This document shows, piece after piece, positions 53,623-64,000 of a stretch of DNA of 64,000 nt (position 1 is its first letter; each line of letters begins with the position of its first letter). Position numbers and translations under genes: made by a program. The stretch is taken from contig NW_006767456.1 in assembly GCF_000264995.1 (NCBI RefSeq), positions 162,052 to 226,051 of the forward strand, written 5' to 3'. Below the pieces are notes generated by a model that worked only from the letters and a program-made list of their open reading frames with translations, made no database searches and was not told the origin of the DNA. The DNA is from Punctularia strigosozonata HHB-11173 SS5 (Eukaryota; Basidiomycota; Agaricomycetes; Corticiales; Punctulariaceae).

Positions 53623-54411
53623 GCTCGACTGCGTGCCGGAGCGCAATCAAGGCTCTTCCTTGTATCCCATATATAATATAGGTAAGGAACCGAGGCGGGC
53701 CGGTGGACGGTTCTGCATTGGCATGGAGAAAATCGCGTGACTACGCGGAAGCGATGGGCGGACGACGGCAGCTTCAGCATTGGCGGAAGAATACTCGCTC
53801 CAGTGACACAAATACATACCGAACGGATTCTTTCAACAGTGATTTGTTAGACCCTACTCGGTGATCGGAATGGAAAAACCGCGTCATGGGCTGCAATGGG
53901 AACTCGCGGAAGAGAATAGAAGCGCGACGAGCATCGGGTTACGGGTTGCTTGCATGTGTGCAACCACATGGCGCGTCGCTTCAGGCATATCACGGTATTG
54001 GCAAGGACGATAAAGGAGAGACTACATAACGCACGTAGGAGCGAAGCTTCGAGCAAACTGGGCCTGGCACTGGCACAGTAGTGGCACTGGCAGTGGCTGG
54101 CCAAGACTGATATCACATGCTGAATCACAGGTAGGTGCCCAACCATTGAGAGGATTCGTGGGTTTCAGCCGATGGAAATAATAAGAAATGCGCACGAGTG
54201 AACTCGGTAGACTTCGTCAAGTTCGATAATTCTCATATCAGGATCCTTGTCGAGCTAATACCGGAATTGTCCTGGGGAATACATAGGAGTAGTCGATATA
54301 GTCTGGTCACGATATAATACAAAGACATGAAGGTAAGGCATAATACGCCGGGCCATATGAGGATAATGTACTATGGCTCGAGTATCAGGAGAAAATGGAG
54401 ATGGTCGAGTC
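53623..54411. other. Intergenic region
   Basis: Lies between the GH16 start and the DUF6535 gene end. No gene recognised; a short degenerate GGCACTGGCA repeat occurs near 54060-54095. Confidence 0.4.
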
Positions 54412-56338
54412 CTACAGCGCTTGACATGGAGTATCCTGTTTATATAATCCTTCAGTCGTGGTATCGGCGGTGACTGCATAACATCCTACCTGAGGCGCAC
54501 GCCTATATATCTGTATATTTTCGAGGAATTGTCCCTTTCCCATCCCCGATGTTGGCCATGCAAAGAGATCACAACATGGTCGTATCTCATCTATGAGTCT
54601 GGCCAGTTCTTGAGAAAGTACTTCCTCACTCTGAGATAACATGAGCATGAAGGCCAAGGAGTTTAGAGCAAGGTATTCCAAATCCCCCGGACGGAGCGGA
54701 TAGGTATCCTGGAAATAACACGGCGCTCCGCTGTTGAGAATTGTGGTAAGGGATGAATGGAGCATCCAGAACATCGCATGCTTCTGCGCGATGCTCAATG
54801 CCTGCATTTCGTCTTGGAAGAAGCCAGTGATGTTGTTGAAGTAACGTCGAGCGGCGTTGGAATGAAGCGAGGTGGCTTCATATTTCTCGCGAAGATGATC
54901 GTATGCAGTCTTCGATCGGAATGTTGGGTGCGCGTGATCATGTAGCGTGTCAGATATTGCAAACCAGATTCCACAAAGGCGTTTATGCGGGTTATCCGGC
55001 CAGTTGGCAAGTGTACAAGCGCCCCTTTCATCTTCTGAACGCTTGACGGTCGACATCCATCTTGGTGTGACGCTGAGGTGTTTGGTGCACCTCCGTATGA
55101 GATCGTCGTCGAGGTTCTCATGCGCACATGCCCAGAGGAGGCAGCGGCACATCCAGGATGTGACATACGCAGGGCCTTTGCGAGCAGCATGAACTGCCAA
55201 GTCTCTGCGCACCCACGTCCCATACGATTCCCTCATGCGATCTTCCAAGGCACTGTAGAAGGTTTCAAACAAGTGGCGAAGTCTCTCGATGCGACCCTCG
55301 GGTTGACGAGATCCTCTGAACCCCTCTTCGTCTGGGAGTCTCGATTTGCTGTGGCGTAGGATACCTGAGCGACCGATGGAGGCAACGGATGTGACGGACC
55401 ACAGTATAACGCTGTGTAAAAGCCACGCTATGGGAGTCTTGTATGGACAATCCTCGTGTATGAGCGAAATGCCGACGGTGAGGATGTAGCAGACTAATGT
55501 GACCGCCACTAGGCTTATGACGCATATGCTCACGAACACGTTGAGGGACCATAGCAGCGCGACAAGTCCTCCAAAAAAGAGGACAAGCGCCAGTTGAAGG
55601 AGCCCGGGAAGGATCGTCGCGATAGCAGGAACTCGCCACCGTAGCAGGGCTTCGTATCTGAGTTGTCGGATCTGGACCGCGTGTTCGACGGGATGGACCG
55701 TAATCCAATTCAGGTACTCTTCGAGCCATTCTTTGACCGAAATGCCGAGGAGAACGGAGGAAAGTGAAAGTATGAGGCTCATGAACCATAGGGTGTTGAC
55801 CGCCACGATCGCGAATGAAGCTGGAGGTGGTTGCAGCGAAATAGAGGACGTGGAAGATTCGATCGACGGGTTCTGTAGCTGCTTGAGGATGTCAAGAAGT
55901 ATGGCGGTCGATAGTTGCTGAGAATTGTCCGGCCGAAGTTGTGTGTATGTTTCCACGACGAAGGATGTTAAGACCGCGGAGAACAAGCTAGCCTATCGCA
56001 CGAATGAGAACCGACAGCGGTAATTCGAGTAATATACGACTTACAAACAGAAGAAGATTATCGATGTCAGCCTTGTGCCCGTCTATCGTAGCTTTGTCGA
56101 ATTTCTTGAGGCGGGAATGGATTGTATGCCATCCACTGAAATGCGGACGTGCTTGACCGTCGGAAGGCTCCTAAACACTATTATGGTCCGCGTAACATAC
56201 AGATGTTCGGAATCTTACATCTTCCTCCGGCTCTGTGTCGGGGTCCTCCATCGCATTGGCCATCTCTACCGCGAGCTGACGAAACATCAAACAATGAATC
56301 TGCAAAGAGAGAAGAGCGCTCACATCCGTGATAGACAT
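54412..56338 (-). CDS. DUF6535 membrane protein
   Basis: A basidiomycete-type integral membrane protein with a DUF6535 domain of unknown function. The start at 56338 reads MSITDVSALLSLQIH, followed by an acidic segment (AMEDPDTEPEED). An intron ends with TTTAG and leads to WHTIHSRLKKFDKATIDGHK and DIDNLLLF; a further intron is followed by ASLFSAVLTSFVVETYTQL, the first membrane helix. Later helices include FAIVAVNTLWFMSLILSLSS, IATILPGLLQLALVLFFGG and VISLVAVTLVCYILTVG. The segment ISVKEWLEEYLNW between helices is a family hallmark. The C-terminal 300 residues are soluble and unannotated. Length about 600 residues. An exon upstream of 56338 cannot be excluded. Confidence 0.8.
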
Positions 56339-57335
56339 CGTTGCAGAAGCGGTTGGTACTCAAGAACGCAGACGGGGCTGGGTCTTTTATCACGAATGTG
56401 ATCAGGCCTAAGGGCATCCCGCACGAGGGAGCTGTCAGAATAAGGTTCAGCCCCCCAGCGTCTGATAGGCAGGTTAGGATGAGATACAGGCCTCATGTAT
56501 ACCAGGAATACGCCGACCGCAATACAACAGCGGGAGAAGACCTGGAGGGTTAATAGAGCCGTTGAAGGCAGGCGCACAAGGTTTGATGGCTTGAATGTGG
56601 CGGTAGTAAGCTTTTGGTAGCATGGAAAAAGCCAGATGTTGCAATAAGTATAGCATTCTCAGGAGGACGACAAGCAACAGTCTTGCAATTGCAGCTTGAT
56701 GCATCGTATTGAGCCAACGCACATGAACGTCATTTGGCTTCCAGCCTAAGGTTCCACGGTTTCAAGCCTGGCTGTGTACGAAGCACAGTTCGTGGAGCGT
56801 GTGGCTGGGTACACGATGTGATGCATGTGATGATTGGTTTCAAGGCGGACGACTCCAGAGCAAGAGGTAGTCCCATATTACTGTCCCATTCGGGAAATGC
56901 CAGAAACCGTGGTCACTGGACGGACCCGCTGTTTCGTGTCGAGCGCTAAGAGTTGTGGACGCCCGTATATAAGTGTCCATTTCCATGTGTGATAAGTGGC
57001 TGAGGGGACGACAGCAGGTCATGCATGGAGCGGATGCAGAGCAACAAATCGCGGACGTGCGTTCGGGCGCTTGTATATGTGACAAGTTGCTCCGCGCGTC
57101 CAGGTTGCTCGCGTCTCCAGCCATGTTCGACTCACAGCCAACCCGCAAACACGGCATTACTTAACCTGTAATGGACATCCGAAGCGGCCTCATGGTCGGA
57201 AATGGAGTGCGGCTTCTCCTTTGAAGGAAGCGCCGCCTGCCCCTAAGTGCAACACATCCCCCACAAGTACATGGATTCGGTTTCATCTCACAGAATTCGT
57301 TTCTGATACCCCCACCACAATCACCATCTTCCCCG
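56339..57335. other. 1 kb divergent intergenic region
   Basis: No gene recognised between the DUF6535 gene and the acyl-esterase gene. Short frames on both strands show no family or domain. Confidence 0.4.
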
Positions 57336-58917
57336 ATGAAGCATCGTATGCGCCAGCTCGCTCCCTCGACGCGATGGAAATGGGCCTATTTCTCCGTCGG
57401 GGCCCTTAGCACCCTGTTCTTCATACACGCTCACTCGGACTTGCCACTGCATGCCATCTCGGCATTGCCACGTCCCTTTGGCTTTCATAAACCAGTGATA
57501 CTCGGACCTACGCTGAACGATCTTGAAGCCGGGACATGGACGAAGCGCGATCCACCGCTGGACCTCGAGCACTTTTGGAACGGGGACTACACGTGGGTCG
57601 AGAGCGCAGGCCAAGAAGGAGAGGGCCTGGAGGGCGAGGCGTTGCAGACGGCTAGGAGGGAGCGTGCGGAACGCCTCGCGAGTTGGGAGTGGGCAGGCCC
57701 CGGCGCGGTGGCAGATCTGGACGCGGAGTGGATGCTGGTTCGCGCCTTGAGGAGTCCAGGCGGCATCATCCTTGTCGGAGGTACGGTTCTCACCTCCGCT
57801 ACAGCCTCAACCCTGACTTGGCCGATTTCAGACAGCATCCAGTTACAACTCTTCGAGCACCTCGTCAAATGCATCCCTCGCACGGTCCCGCACGAAACTG
57901 TAAAGTCACAGTCCGAAGTTCATTATCGAGTTCCCTTAGACGAACCGCACATGGTCGACGGTAGCTACGCCGTGTTTCTGTCGTCGTCGGATTCGTCAGT
58001 CGTCCTGGACCTGTTACGGGCGGCGAACGCGCCCTTGGAGCGGCTCTCCCGACCTGTCATCACGTTTGTCAGGGAAGATCTGCTTTTGACAATCGAGAGC
58101 GCCAGCGAGCTGGTTGGCGAGGTCATGGGAGAAGTGGACGGCCAGCATCGACTCAACAACGTTGTCTTCGGCAACTGGACCGACGTCCTCGCTGCGAACA
58201 GCCTGCCCATACGCACTCAGGGGACAGGCCGCGACTGGAGCGGTGATAGGAAGAATGTGGTCCTACTGAACAGCGGAGCGCACTGGAGCCCAGGCTGCTT
58301 CCATGACCTCGGGGAGGAAAGCCTTTGGCAGACGTATTCGGCGATGGTCCGTGCTCTCATCTTTCCTCGTCGGAGGTTGCGGACTGACCTCGAGTTGTAG
58401 GTTCACGAAGTGGTGTCTACATTGTCCGCCTTGCCCGCGACGACGTTGCTCTACCGACCCACCATCCCTGGCCATGCGTCGTGCGCGTCGTTTCTTGGGC
58501 CCGTCTCGAGCCCAGATGAGCTCGTACCGCTCACCTTCGACGGTGACTGGGGTTGGACGCTATTCCCATCCTTCAACGAACTCTGGGTCAACGTCCTTCG
58601 CGGAGGTATCACCGGTCCTCATATATCCGAGGACCGCGACGCGCCGTCTATGGGGCCGAAGCCCCCGGGCTACCTTCCGGTGTATACCCGCAGTTTGCTG
58701 CGACCAGAGTACGTTTCTTTATCCAACTGTTCAGGCTGGACCACACTTCTAACGCGTCTCCCCTTTCTTCAGCGCGCACAGGATAGTTGGCAACGATTGT
58801 CTCCATCTAGCAGGGCCGGGTGTGACGCATGAATGGGCAAAGTGGGCGATGCAGGAGATCGGGGCGCTTGATAACGGCATGGACCGTGCGCACATCTTCC
58901 TCCACGGCGCGAGTTAA
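57336..58917 (+). CDS. PC-esterase/Cas1-like GDS acyl-esterase, type II membrane protein
   Basis: A probable Golgi type II membrane protein with an SGNH-like esterase fold, related to the PMR5/Cas1p group that handles O-acetyl groups on glycans. Four exons, 57336-57780, 57832-58346, 58401-58708 and 58773-58917, total 1,413 nt or 470 residues. A membrane anchor lies at residues ~15-35 (WAYFSVGALSTLFFIHA), then DLEHFWNGDYTW. The first splice creates LVGDSIQLQLFEHL with the catalytic GDS Ser; the last creates RPDAHRIVGNDCLHLAGPGV with the Asp and His of the DxxH motif. Between lie VVLLNSGAHWSPGCFHDLGE and LPATTLLYRPTIPGH. The first intron is 51 nt, in frame and without stops, so unspliced message would read through and lose the GDS motif. 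The second intron starts with GTCCGT. Substrate is unknown. Confidence 0.8.
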
Positions 58918-59697
58918 TCGCCATACACTTGACGTTTACCCGACCAACGAGCCGCAGCAACTCACTCCATCTTCATGTAGGCTGCATGAGCCAAGTCCAA
59001 TACCATTCGCATCGCATAACTTATATAGATAGCCACCTTTAGAATCACTCACTTGTATCCAGCAACAGTCTCCTTGAACAAGGATCTCCTGTTGAATTTG
59101 TCTCATAAAAATCTCCGTTACACTCTATCGCAGAGCGACTGCGGTTGCGAGTTGTTCCGGCAATACCGGGACAACCTCGGACCGGTCCGAGAGGCCGTTC
59201 CGCTCGGCGATCAGACGGAAACGCTTGCTCTTCCCACGGCTACGATGACGATTACCGGACTTCCCCGCGTCGGCTTCACCTCGGCGGCATCGTTTCCCCC
59301 CGTCCCCGCCGATCACGAGCAGACGGAAACGGCGCGTCCACCGCGCGTTATCCTCACCCACTCCAGAGCTATTTCCTACTGGCATAATCTCACCGCAGTC
59401 GGGGAAGGCAGTACTCTTTGGGTACGATAGCCCATATACGGGGAAAGTAACATCTCACGGTACTGCGCATCGCCCACGACCTCGTCTACTTCCGTCGCCG
59501 AGACAGAGGTAGCTGCGGGCTTGTCGGCGTGTCTCCTCTGTCGTCCTCTTTATCCTCGTCGTCGACATCGAGCAGCACGACCTCTCCCCATACCAAAGGC
59601 TACCGGATGACAATTGGCACGATATCGATCCTCTGATTATACCCGACCTCTGTAATCTATATTGAACGCGATCCGCGACAATACCCGGCCAAACGTA
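58918..59697. other. Intergenic region
   Basis: About 780 bases. A 125-codon frame (59053-59430) has no recognisable content. Contains the 3' end of the esterase gene and the promoter of the next membrane protein. Confidence 0.4.
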
Positions 59698-61610
59698 ATG
59701 TCTTCCTCAACGACCACGTCGCAGTCTGGCTCGGACTCCTCCACGTTTACCGCAGCGTCGTCCTCGAGCTCGTTAGCATCCTCGGCGCAATCGGGCACGG
59801 TGACTTCGAGTCCGACGACCACCTTTCCCCCGTTCACGCCAGCGCCGATACCGTCATCCGACTTCAGCCCTGCTGCCACGGCTGGTATGCACTCCTGTCC
59901 ATCTATGTACTGTGCAACAGAATTCTAACCTAAAAGCATGTCCGTAGCCAGCAACAACAGTGGCAACCCCGCGTTCGGAACAAGCAGTACGTTGTATTGT
60001 GAGTCGCTATTCATCTCCTCAATGTCGCTTGCACTTCGCTCGCGGTATACACCCCGTGCCCCTTGACCGGTGACTTGTCGGTTCTCGTGGCTTGATTCCG
60101 GATGAGCGCATTCGTTTGTTTACATGACTTCATCGGCAATGGTCTTGTGTCGCTGCCTGTTACGGCGATGCACGTACTTCTTTTCTTGGATCTATGAAGA
60201 TCAGATTTCTCAATGCTCGAATTGCCTTTCTACTTTGCGTCTGTGCAATCTTTGCGGCCAATGCATTGACATATACAACTCGATCGCGCCGGGATCGGGA
60301 GGCCGCTCCGGTCCGGCATCTAATGACGCCGTCACCCGGCCGGCTTCTTCTCCAGCCCGCGCCCCCAACGTCGTCGGTCGTATCGGCGCGATCAGGACCA
60401 GAGGGGACGAGCTTCACACTCTGCTCCGCTTCCGTTCCCGTTTTGCGCGTTACTCGCCTCCCTTTTACCCGCCGCTCCATGTGCCAATCGTCTTCCCTTT
60501 CCCCCTTTCGCCTTGACCTGAACGATGACCAGCCGGACTGACGCCCAGCGGACAGTGTACACCTTCCTGGCGACGCTCGTCCTCCTCCTCGGCGTCTCGC
60601 TCGCGATCGTACTGCGCTCGCTATGCCTCCGACGCCGACACCGGCGTATGGTCGAGGAGGCGATCCGGAACGGGACGTTCCATCCGGGGATGCTCAACCC
60701 CTCGCTGGACGCGCGCGATCGATGGCGGCTGCGCACGAGCGGTACGGTGCCGACGCCGCTCGAGAAGCCCGGGATGATGGAGGTGCACCTCGGCCAGCCG
60801 ATGGGGTACGCGCAATACGTCGCGCCCGGGCCCGAGCGGAAGTCTGTGGAGGCAGATGAGGGCAAGGAGGATAGCTGGCGAAGTATCAACGTACGTGGAC
60901 TATGGAGATTCAACTTCCCGGATCGTCTCGTTGACGATACATTTGCTAGCCGATATCGGCCGCTGTCATATCGCCCCCAGCCCCTGCTGTGCTGGCCCAT
61001 GCAGGTGTTTCACCGATACCGCCAGTCGTGTCTCCGGCACCTCGAGAACGCTCAAGATGGTTGCCGCATATATCACCCGATTTGCCATGGCGTTCCCGGC
61101 ATCGTCAACGAGATGCGGAGAATGGTGGCGTCACCCCTCAAACCGTCCAGACAGACTTGCCCGCCACGACCCCTTTGCAACCGCGTCCGGGGATGCCAGC
61201 GCCAGGTCCTATACCGCTCGAACCTATGCCGACGCCTGGTCCCAAGACCGCGACTGAGGGTGGATTCAGTGCTGCGAGCGCGAGCTCGGGGCTGAACTTG
61301 ACTGTTCTGATCGCCATGCCCTCGCCCGCTGTCTCCGCCCAACGCGACACCGGACATCAACGAACGAACAGCACGGACAGCATCGACCGAGAGAAAGGTG
61401 CGTGTTTTTATGCCCGGATCGTCGACGACGACGTCTGATGCGTCATGTGCACTAGGGAAGCAAAGGGCTTCGGTCGATGCGAGCAGTTCGGTGGATGGTG
61501 ACGGCGAGGGGGTGCCGGACGTCGTCTTTGGCGTGGCGCAGGTGAAAGTACGGCCTGATGTTGACGCGAGCGCGGAGACGAGTAATGTTGGCGTGAAGGC
61601 GGCTTCATGA
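59698..61610 (+). CDS. Single-pass membrane protein with Ser/Thr-rich ectodomain
   Basis: The start at 59698 gives a Ser/Thr-rich N-terminal segment (MSSSTTTSQSGSDSSTF and following), likely O-mannosylated, continuing in a second exon (SNNSGNPAFGTSSTLY) up to about 60000. A long intron of roughly 550 nt then leads to a single membrane helix (VYTFLATLVLLLGVSLAIVL) and a basic stop-transfer stretch (RSLCLRRRHRR). The cytoplasmic part reads MVEEAIRNGTFHPGML, then a Pro-rich disordered tail ending SNVGVKAAS at 61610. The layout recalls basidiomycete membrane proteins of unknown role and, loosely, Wsc/Mid2-type wall sensors, but no WSC domain is present. The join between the first and second half is inferred from layout, so two separate genes are possible. 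Confidence 0.6.
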
Positions 61611-62513
61611 CATTGAATTAAGACGACAACACGATCCCATGTGTACCAATTGATTTTGCACTGACCAGAACGGTGACATGAGAGTAAACGTGGTCGAAGG
61701 TGACCCAGGCATGTCGATGCACCGCACGCCGCAGCTATGCAGACGAGCTTCTTGCCGCATGGCAACACCTTCTGTCTCGCATATTCCTGGAGATATGCTG
61801 GTTAGGTTTGAGCAGTGGAACGATGGCATTGCGGAGACCCAACGCACTGCTGTACATGTTTTCACGTCACGCCCCACGTCATACGCGTGTTCCATACACC
61901 GTGCCAGTGGACCTCGGTGGACGACAAGCGCTAACTCGTGTACACAGCTTGCTATAGCTTTATGTGCTTATAGCTTTATGTGCTTGTAGCTTTATGTGCT
62001 GGAGGATGGCCGAAGAAGCAGGGACGCTGGACGACTCAGTCGATCGGATGATTTGCCGTGGACTGGACGGTCTGGACACTTCCTCGGTTTTCCCTATACT
62101 CATCGTGCCGAAGAGGAATGATGCTCAAAGGGAACCTATTTCGAGTGAGGAGGAAGTCCGGGGCGGAGTTATGTTTGTCTTGCGAACGTGCCATCTCACG
62201 TCGTCGTGCCTATCTGCGCCGACGAGCCCCTGTCTTACATTGCCTGCGACAACCTCCTCGTTCCTCCAGGATATTACCACACCCTACACTACATTCTATC
62301 TACATAGCACCCGCTGGGATATATGTAGCCCAAATTGCCATTCATATCACAAACTCATCGTCGCACAAGCCTCTCCGGTCATTGGCAACTGCGACGCGCT
62401 CTTCGCTAGCAAAACAGACCTCGCGTCCGTGCTTCGGACGGCCCGTCCTGGTGAGCGCTTCATTGACTGAGATGACATTCCTTAATATGATCTGTTGCTC
62501 TTGAAGCTTGAAG
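61611..62513. other. Intergenic region with 16-bp tandem repeat
   Basis: No gene recognised. Contains a three-copy 16-bp repeat at 61953-62000 and the promoter of the RdRP gene. Confidence 0.4.
61953..62000. repeat. 16-bp tandem repeat, three copies
   Basis: The unit TATAGCTTTATGTGCT occurs at 61953-61968 and 61969-61984, with a third copy at 61985-62000 that starts TG instead of TA. A recent slippage product is likely; no function inferred. Confidence 0.85.
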
Positions 62514-64000
62514 ATGGACATCTACATGTCTGGTATCGCCTACGCCGCGTCGGCGGATACGCTCACGCAAACTCTCGCATCGATCCTCCACTCCAAGAGA
62601 TACGCCCGTTTCTCTGACGGTGGAATCCTCCTGAACTTTCAAGTCAACCTCTTTCCCGACCAGAGGAGGGCATACGCGCATGGCGGAGCGGGTATACTCA
62701 CCATACCCTCCCGCGAAGTAGCTCTGCAGTTCCTGGCGGAATTTGGTGGTAAATTCCCGCTCCGCGTTGTACAGGCACATGGACGTTATATCACGTTCCA
62801 ACAGAGCAAAAAGGCTTTGCGTCAGGACATCATCGAGTACTGTCGGCGCATGCCGTACCAGGATCCGCGACAAAAGGCGGAGCAGCAACAGAGGCGGGCA
62901 GAGTTATCCGACGTCGTCGATATCGAAGCCGTGCAATTCGGATGGGAATGCAGAGACGGAGCGTTCTCTCTTGAATGGGAGAGGACCTATGCCTCGTGCA
63001 CTCTTCGATTCGACGACGATACTCGACGGCTCCGCATCACGGGCCGTCGCGCGCCCGTAGACCAGCTCTATCTCGGGACGATTAGTTCCAGCCCGCAACA
63101 CTATGTCGTTCGATACGCCCACATCCTCTATCTCGGCATCAGCGAGAGCGACGAGTCGCTCTACTTCACGCTTGGCGCGCCGCCTGCTTTCGAAAGGGAC
63201 GTGACGTACTACGAAGATACGGATACGTTCACCGCTTCGTATCACTACCAGAAAAACCCTGTTGCCTCGCAGACTCGGAAGCCTCAAGGCTACCTGAGGC
63301 GCGTGAGCCACTTCGGTGGCGATCACGAGCGGGTAGCGTCCTACGTGTCGCTCGCTATGCGCCTGAAACTGGGTTCGTCCGGAGCTCTACAGCAGTTTCG
63401 GCATATGGCGGGCGTCGCAGGCCTCCGCACCCATGATTACACCATCGCCGTTGAACGGCGTAACCTATTCTCGGAGGCAATCCTCCGAGAGCTGGCGGAG
63501 TGGCTTAAGACACTCCGCTGGATGGTTGCTTTCCATATAGAGGCTATACATCGGAAACTTCTGTTGGATCCTACAGAAATATTGCAGCTTCGTAAAGACG
63601 TGGATCGCATATTTCGACTCAGGGGGGTCAAGTACACGAGTCAGCTACTTCGTCATTTCGCGAACGGTATGTCTTCTCGACCTCTGGTAGAGCACATTTC
63701 AATCTCACCTTGATTGATAAGGTCGGGCTAGGGAACTGGGGTGAAACACACGGCGAGACTACTTTGCGTATATTCATTTTCGCGTTTTTGCACTAGGCAC
63801 GATCGCTCCGTGAATCAGCGACCTATGACGGCCAAGAAGGCATTCCAGATGGCAGCTAAAGAGTTCAAGTACAACAACGCAACGTGGCTCACGGACACTG
63901 CGGACGGTCTATTCGACTGCCTCCACGTCATAGTGACACCCTCTTCCATCGTCCCTCAGGGTCTGTTCATGAGGCTTCACGGTGCTGCAGATCAAACTGA
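62514..64000 (+). CDS. RNA-dependent RNA polymerase, RNAi type (5' part, runs off window)
   Basis: The N-terminal third of a eukaryotic cellular RNA-dependent RNA polymerase of the QDE-1/RDR group, which makes double-stranded RNA for small-RNA silencing. The start at 62514 reads MDIYMSGIAYAASADTL, an RRM-like N-terminal module found in basidiomycete RdRPs. Further blocks are ALRQDIIEYCRRMPYQDPR, VQFGWECRDGAFSLEWE, VVRYAHILYLGISESDESLY, FTLGAPPAFERD and LLRHFAN at the end of the long first exon (about 63665). After an intron the frame continues as MTAKKAFQMAAKEF, then DTADGLFDCLHVIVTPSSI. The exact splice joining these was not settled: the GTATGT donor at 63667 does not give the right phase with the nearest AG, while a donor near 63690 with an acceptor near 63814 does. 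The catalytic DxDGD region lies beyond the window. Confidence 0.85.

Overview
This window reads as nuclear DNA of a filamentous basidiomycete, most likely an Agaricomycete (mushroom or polypore). Genes are dense and cut by many short introns of about 50-60 nt. Several families are basidiomycete-typical: CaaX pheromone precursors, a DUF6535 membrane protein, TPR-CHAT proteins and kinases with an HGDLK catalytic loop. No rRNA, tRNA, CRISPR or clear transposon or virus fossil was recognised.

Layout. 0.3-4.7 kb: a peroxisomal MaoC-type hydratase and a SLAC1/TDT anion transporter. 5-17.2 kb: two head-to-head paralogous genes, each encoding helical N-terminus + protein kinase + several KH-like domains, with a fatty-aldehyde-type ALDH between them. 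17.2-19.4 kb: a probably GPI-anchored GH13 alpha-amylase. 20-28 kb: two Old Yellow Enzyme paralogs in the same orientation flanking a TPR-CHAT protein. 28.4-29.0 kb: mitochondrial ribosomal protein S19. 30-32.8 kb: the PAK-type kinase Cla4.

34.6-39.4 kb: three tiny farnesylation-type (CaaX) pheromone precursor genes interleaved with a CNOT11-like gene. With the neighbouring Cla4 this looks like part of a mating-type B (pheromone/receptor) region, but I see no STE3 receptor in the window. 39.8-46.1 kb: a full-length ABCC (Yor1-like) transporter. 46.5-47.7 kb: a HAPSTR1/DUF4588-like protein. 49.4-52.4 kb: a secreted S10 serine carboxypeptidase. 52.6-53.6 kb: a GH16 glucanase. 54.4-56.3 kb: a DUF6535 protein. 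57.3-58.9 kb: a GDS/DCLH acyl-esterase-like type II membrane protein. 59.7-61.6 kb: a single-pass membrane protein. 62.5-64 kb: the 5' part of an RNAi-type RNA-dependent RNA polymerase, cut by the window end.

The most unusual signal is the kinase-KH architecture. It is present twice, both copies keep their kinase motifs, and the kinase and KH halves join in frame at a matching intron in both. Second is the receptor-less pheromone trio beside Cla4. Third is a set of fine-scale gene-structure features: a 6-nt micro-exon, a probable GC-AG intron, an in-frame intron splitting a catalytic GDS motif, and a stop codon built into a splice donor.
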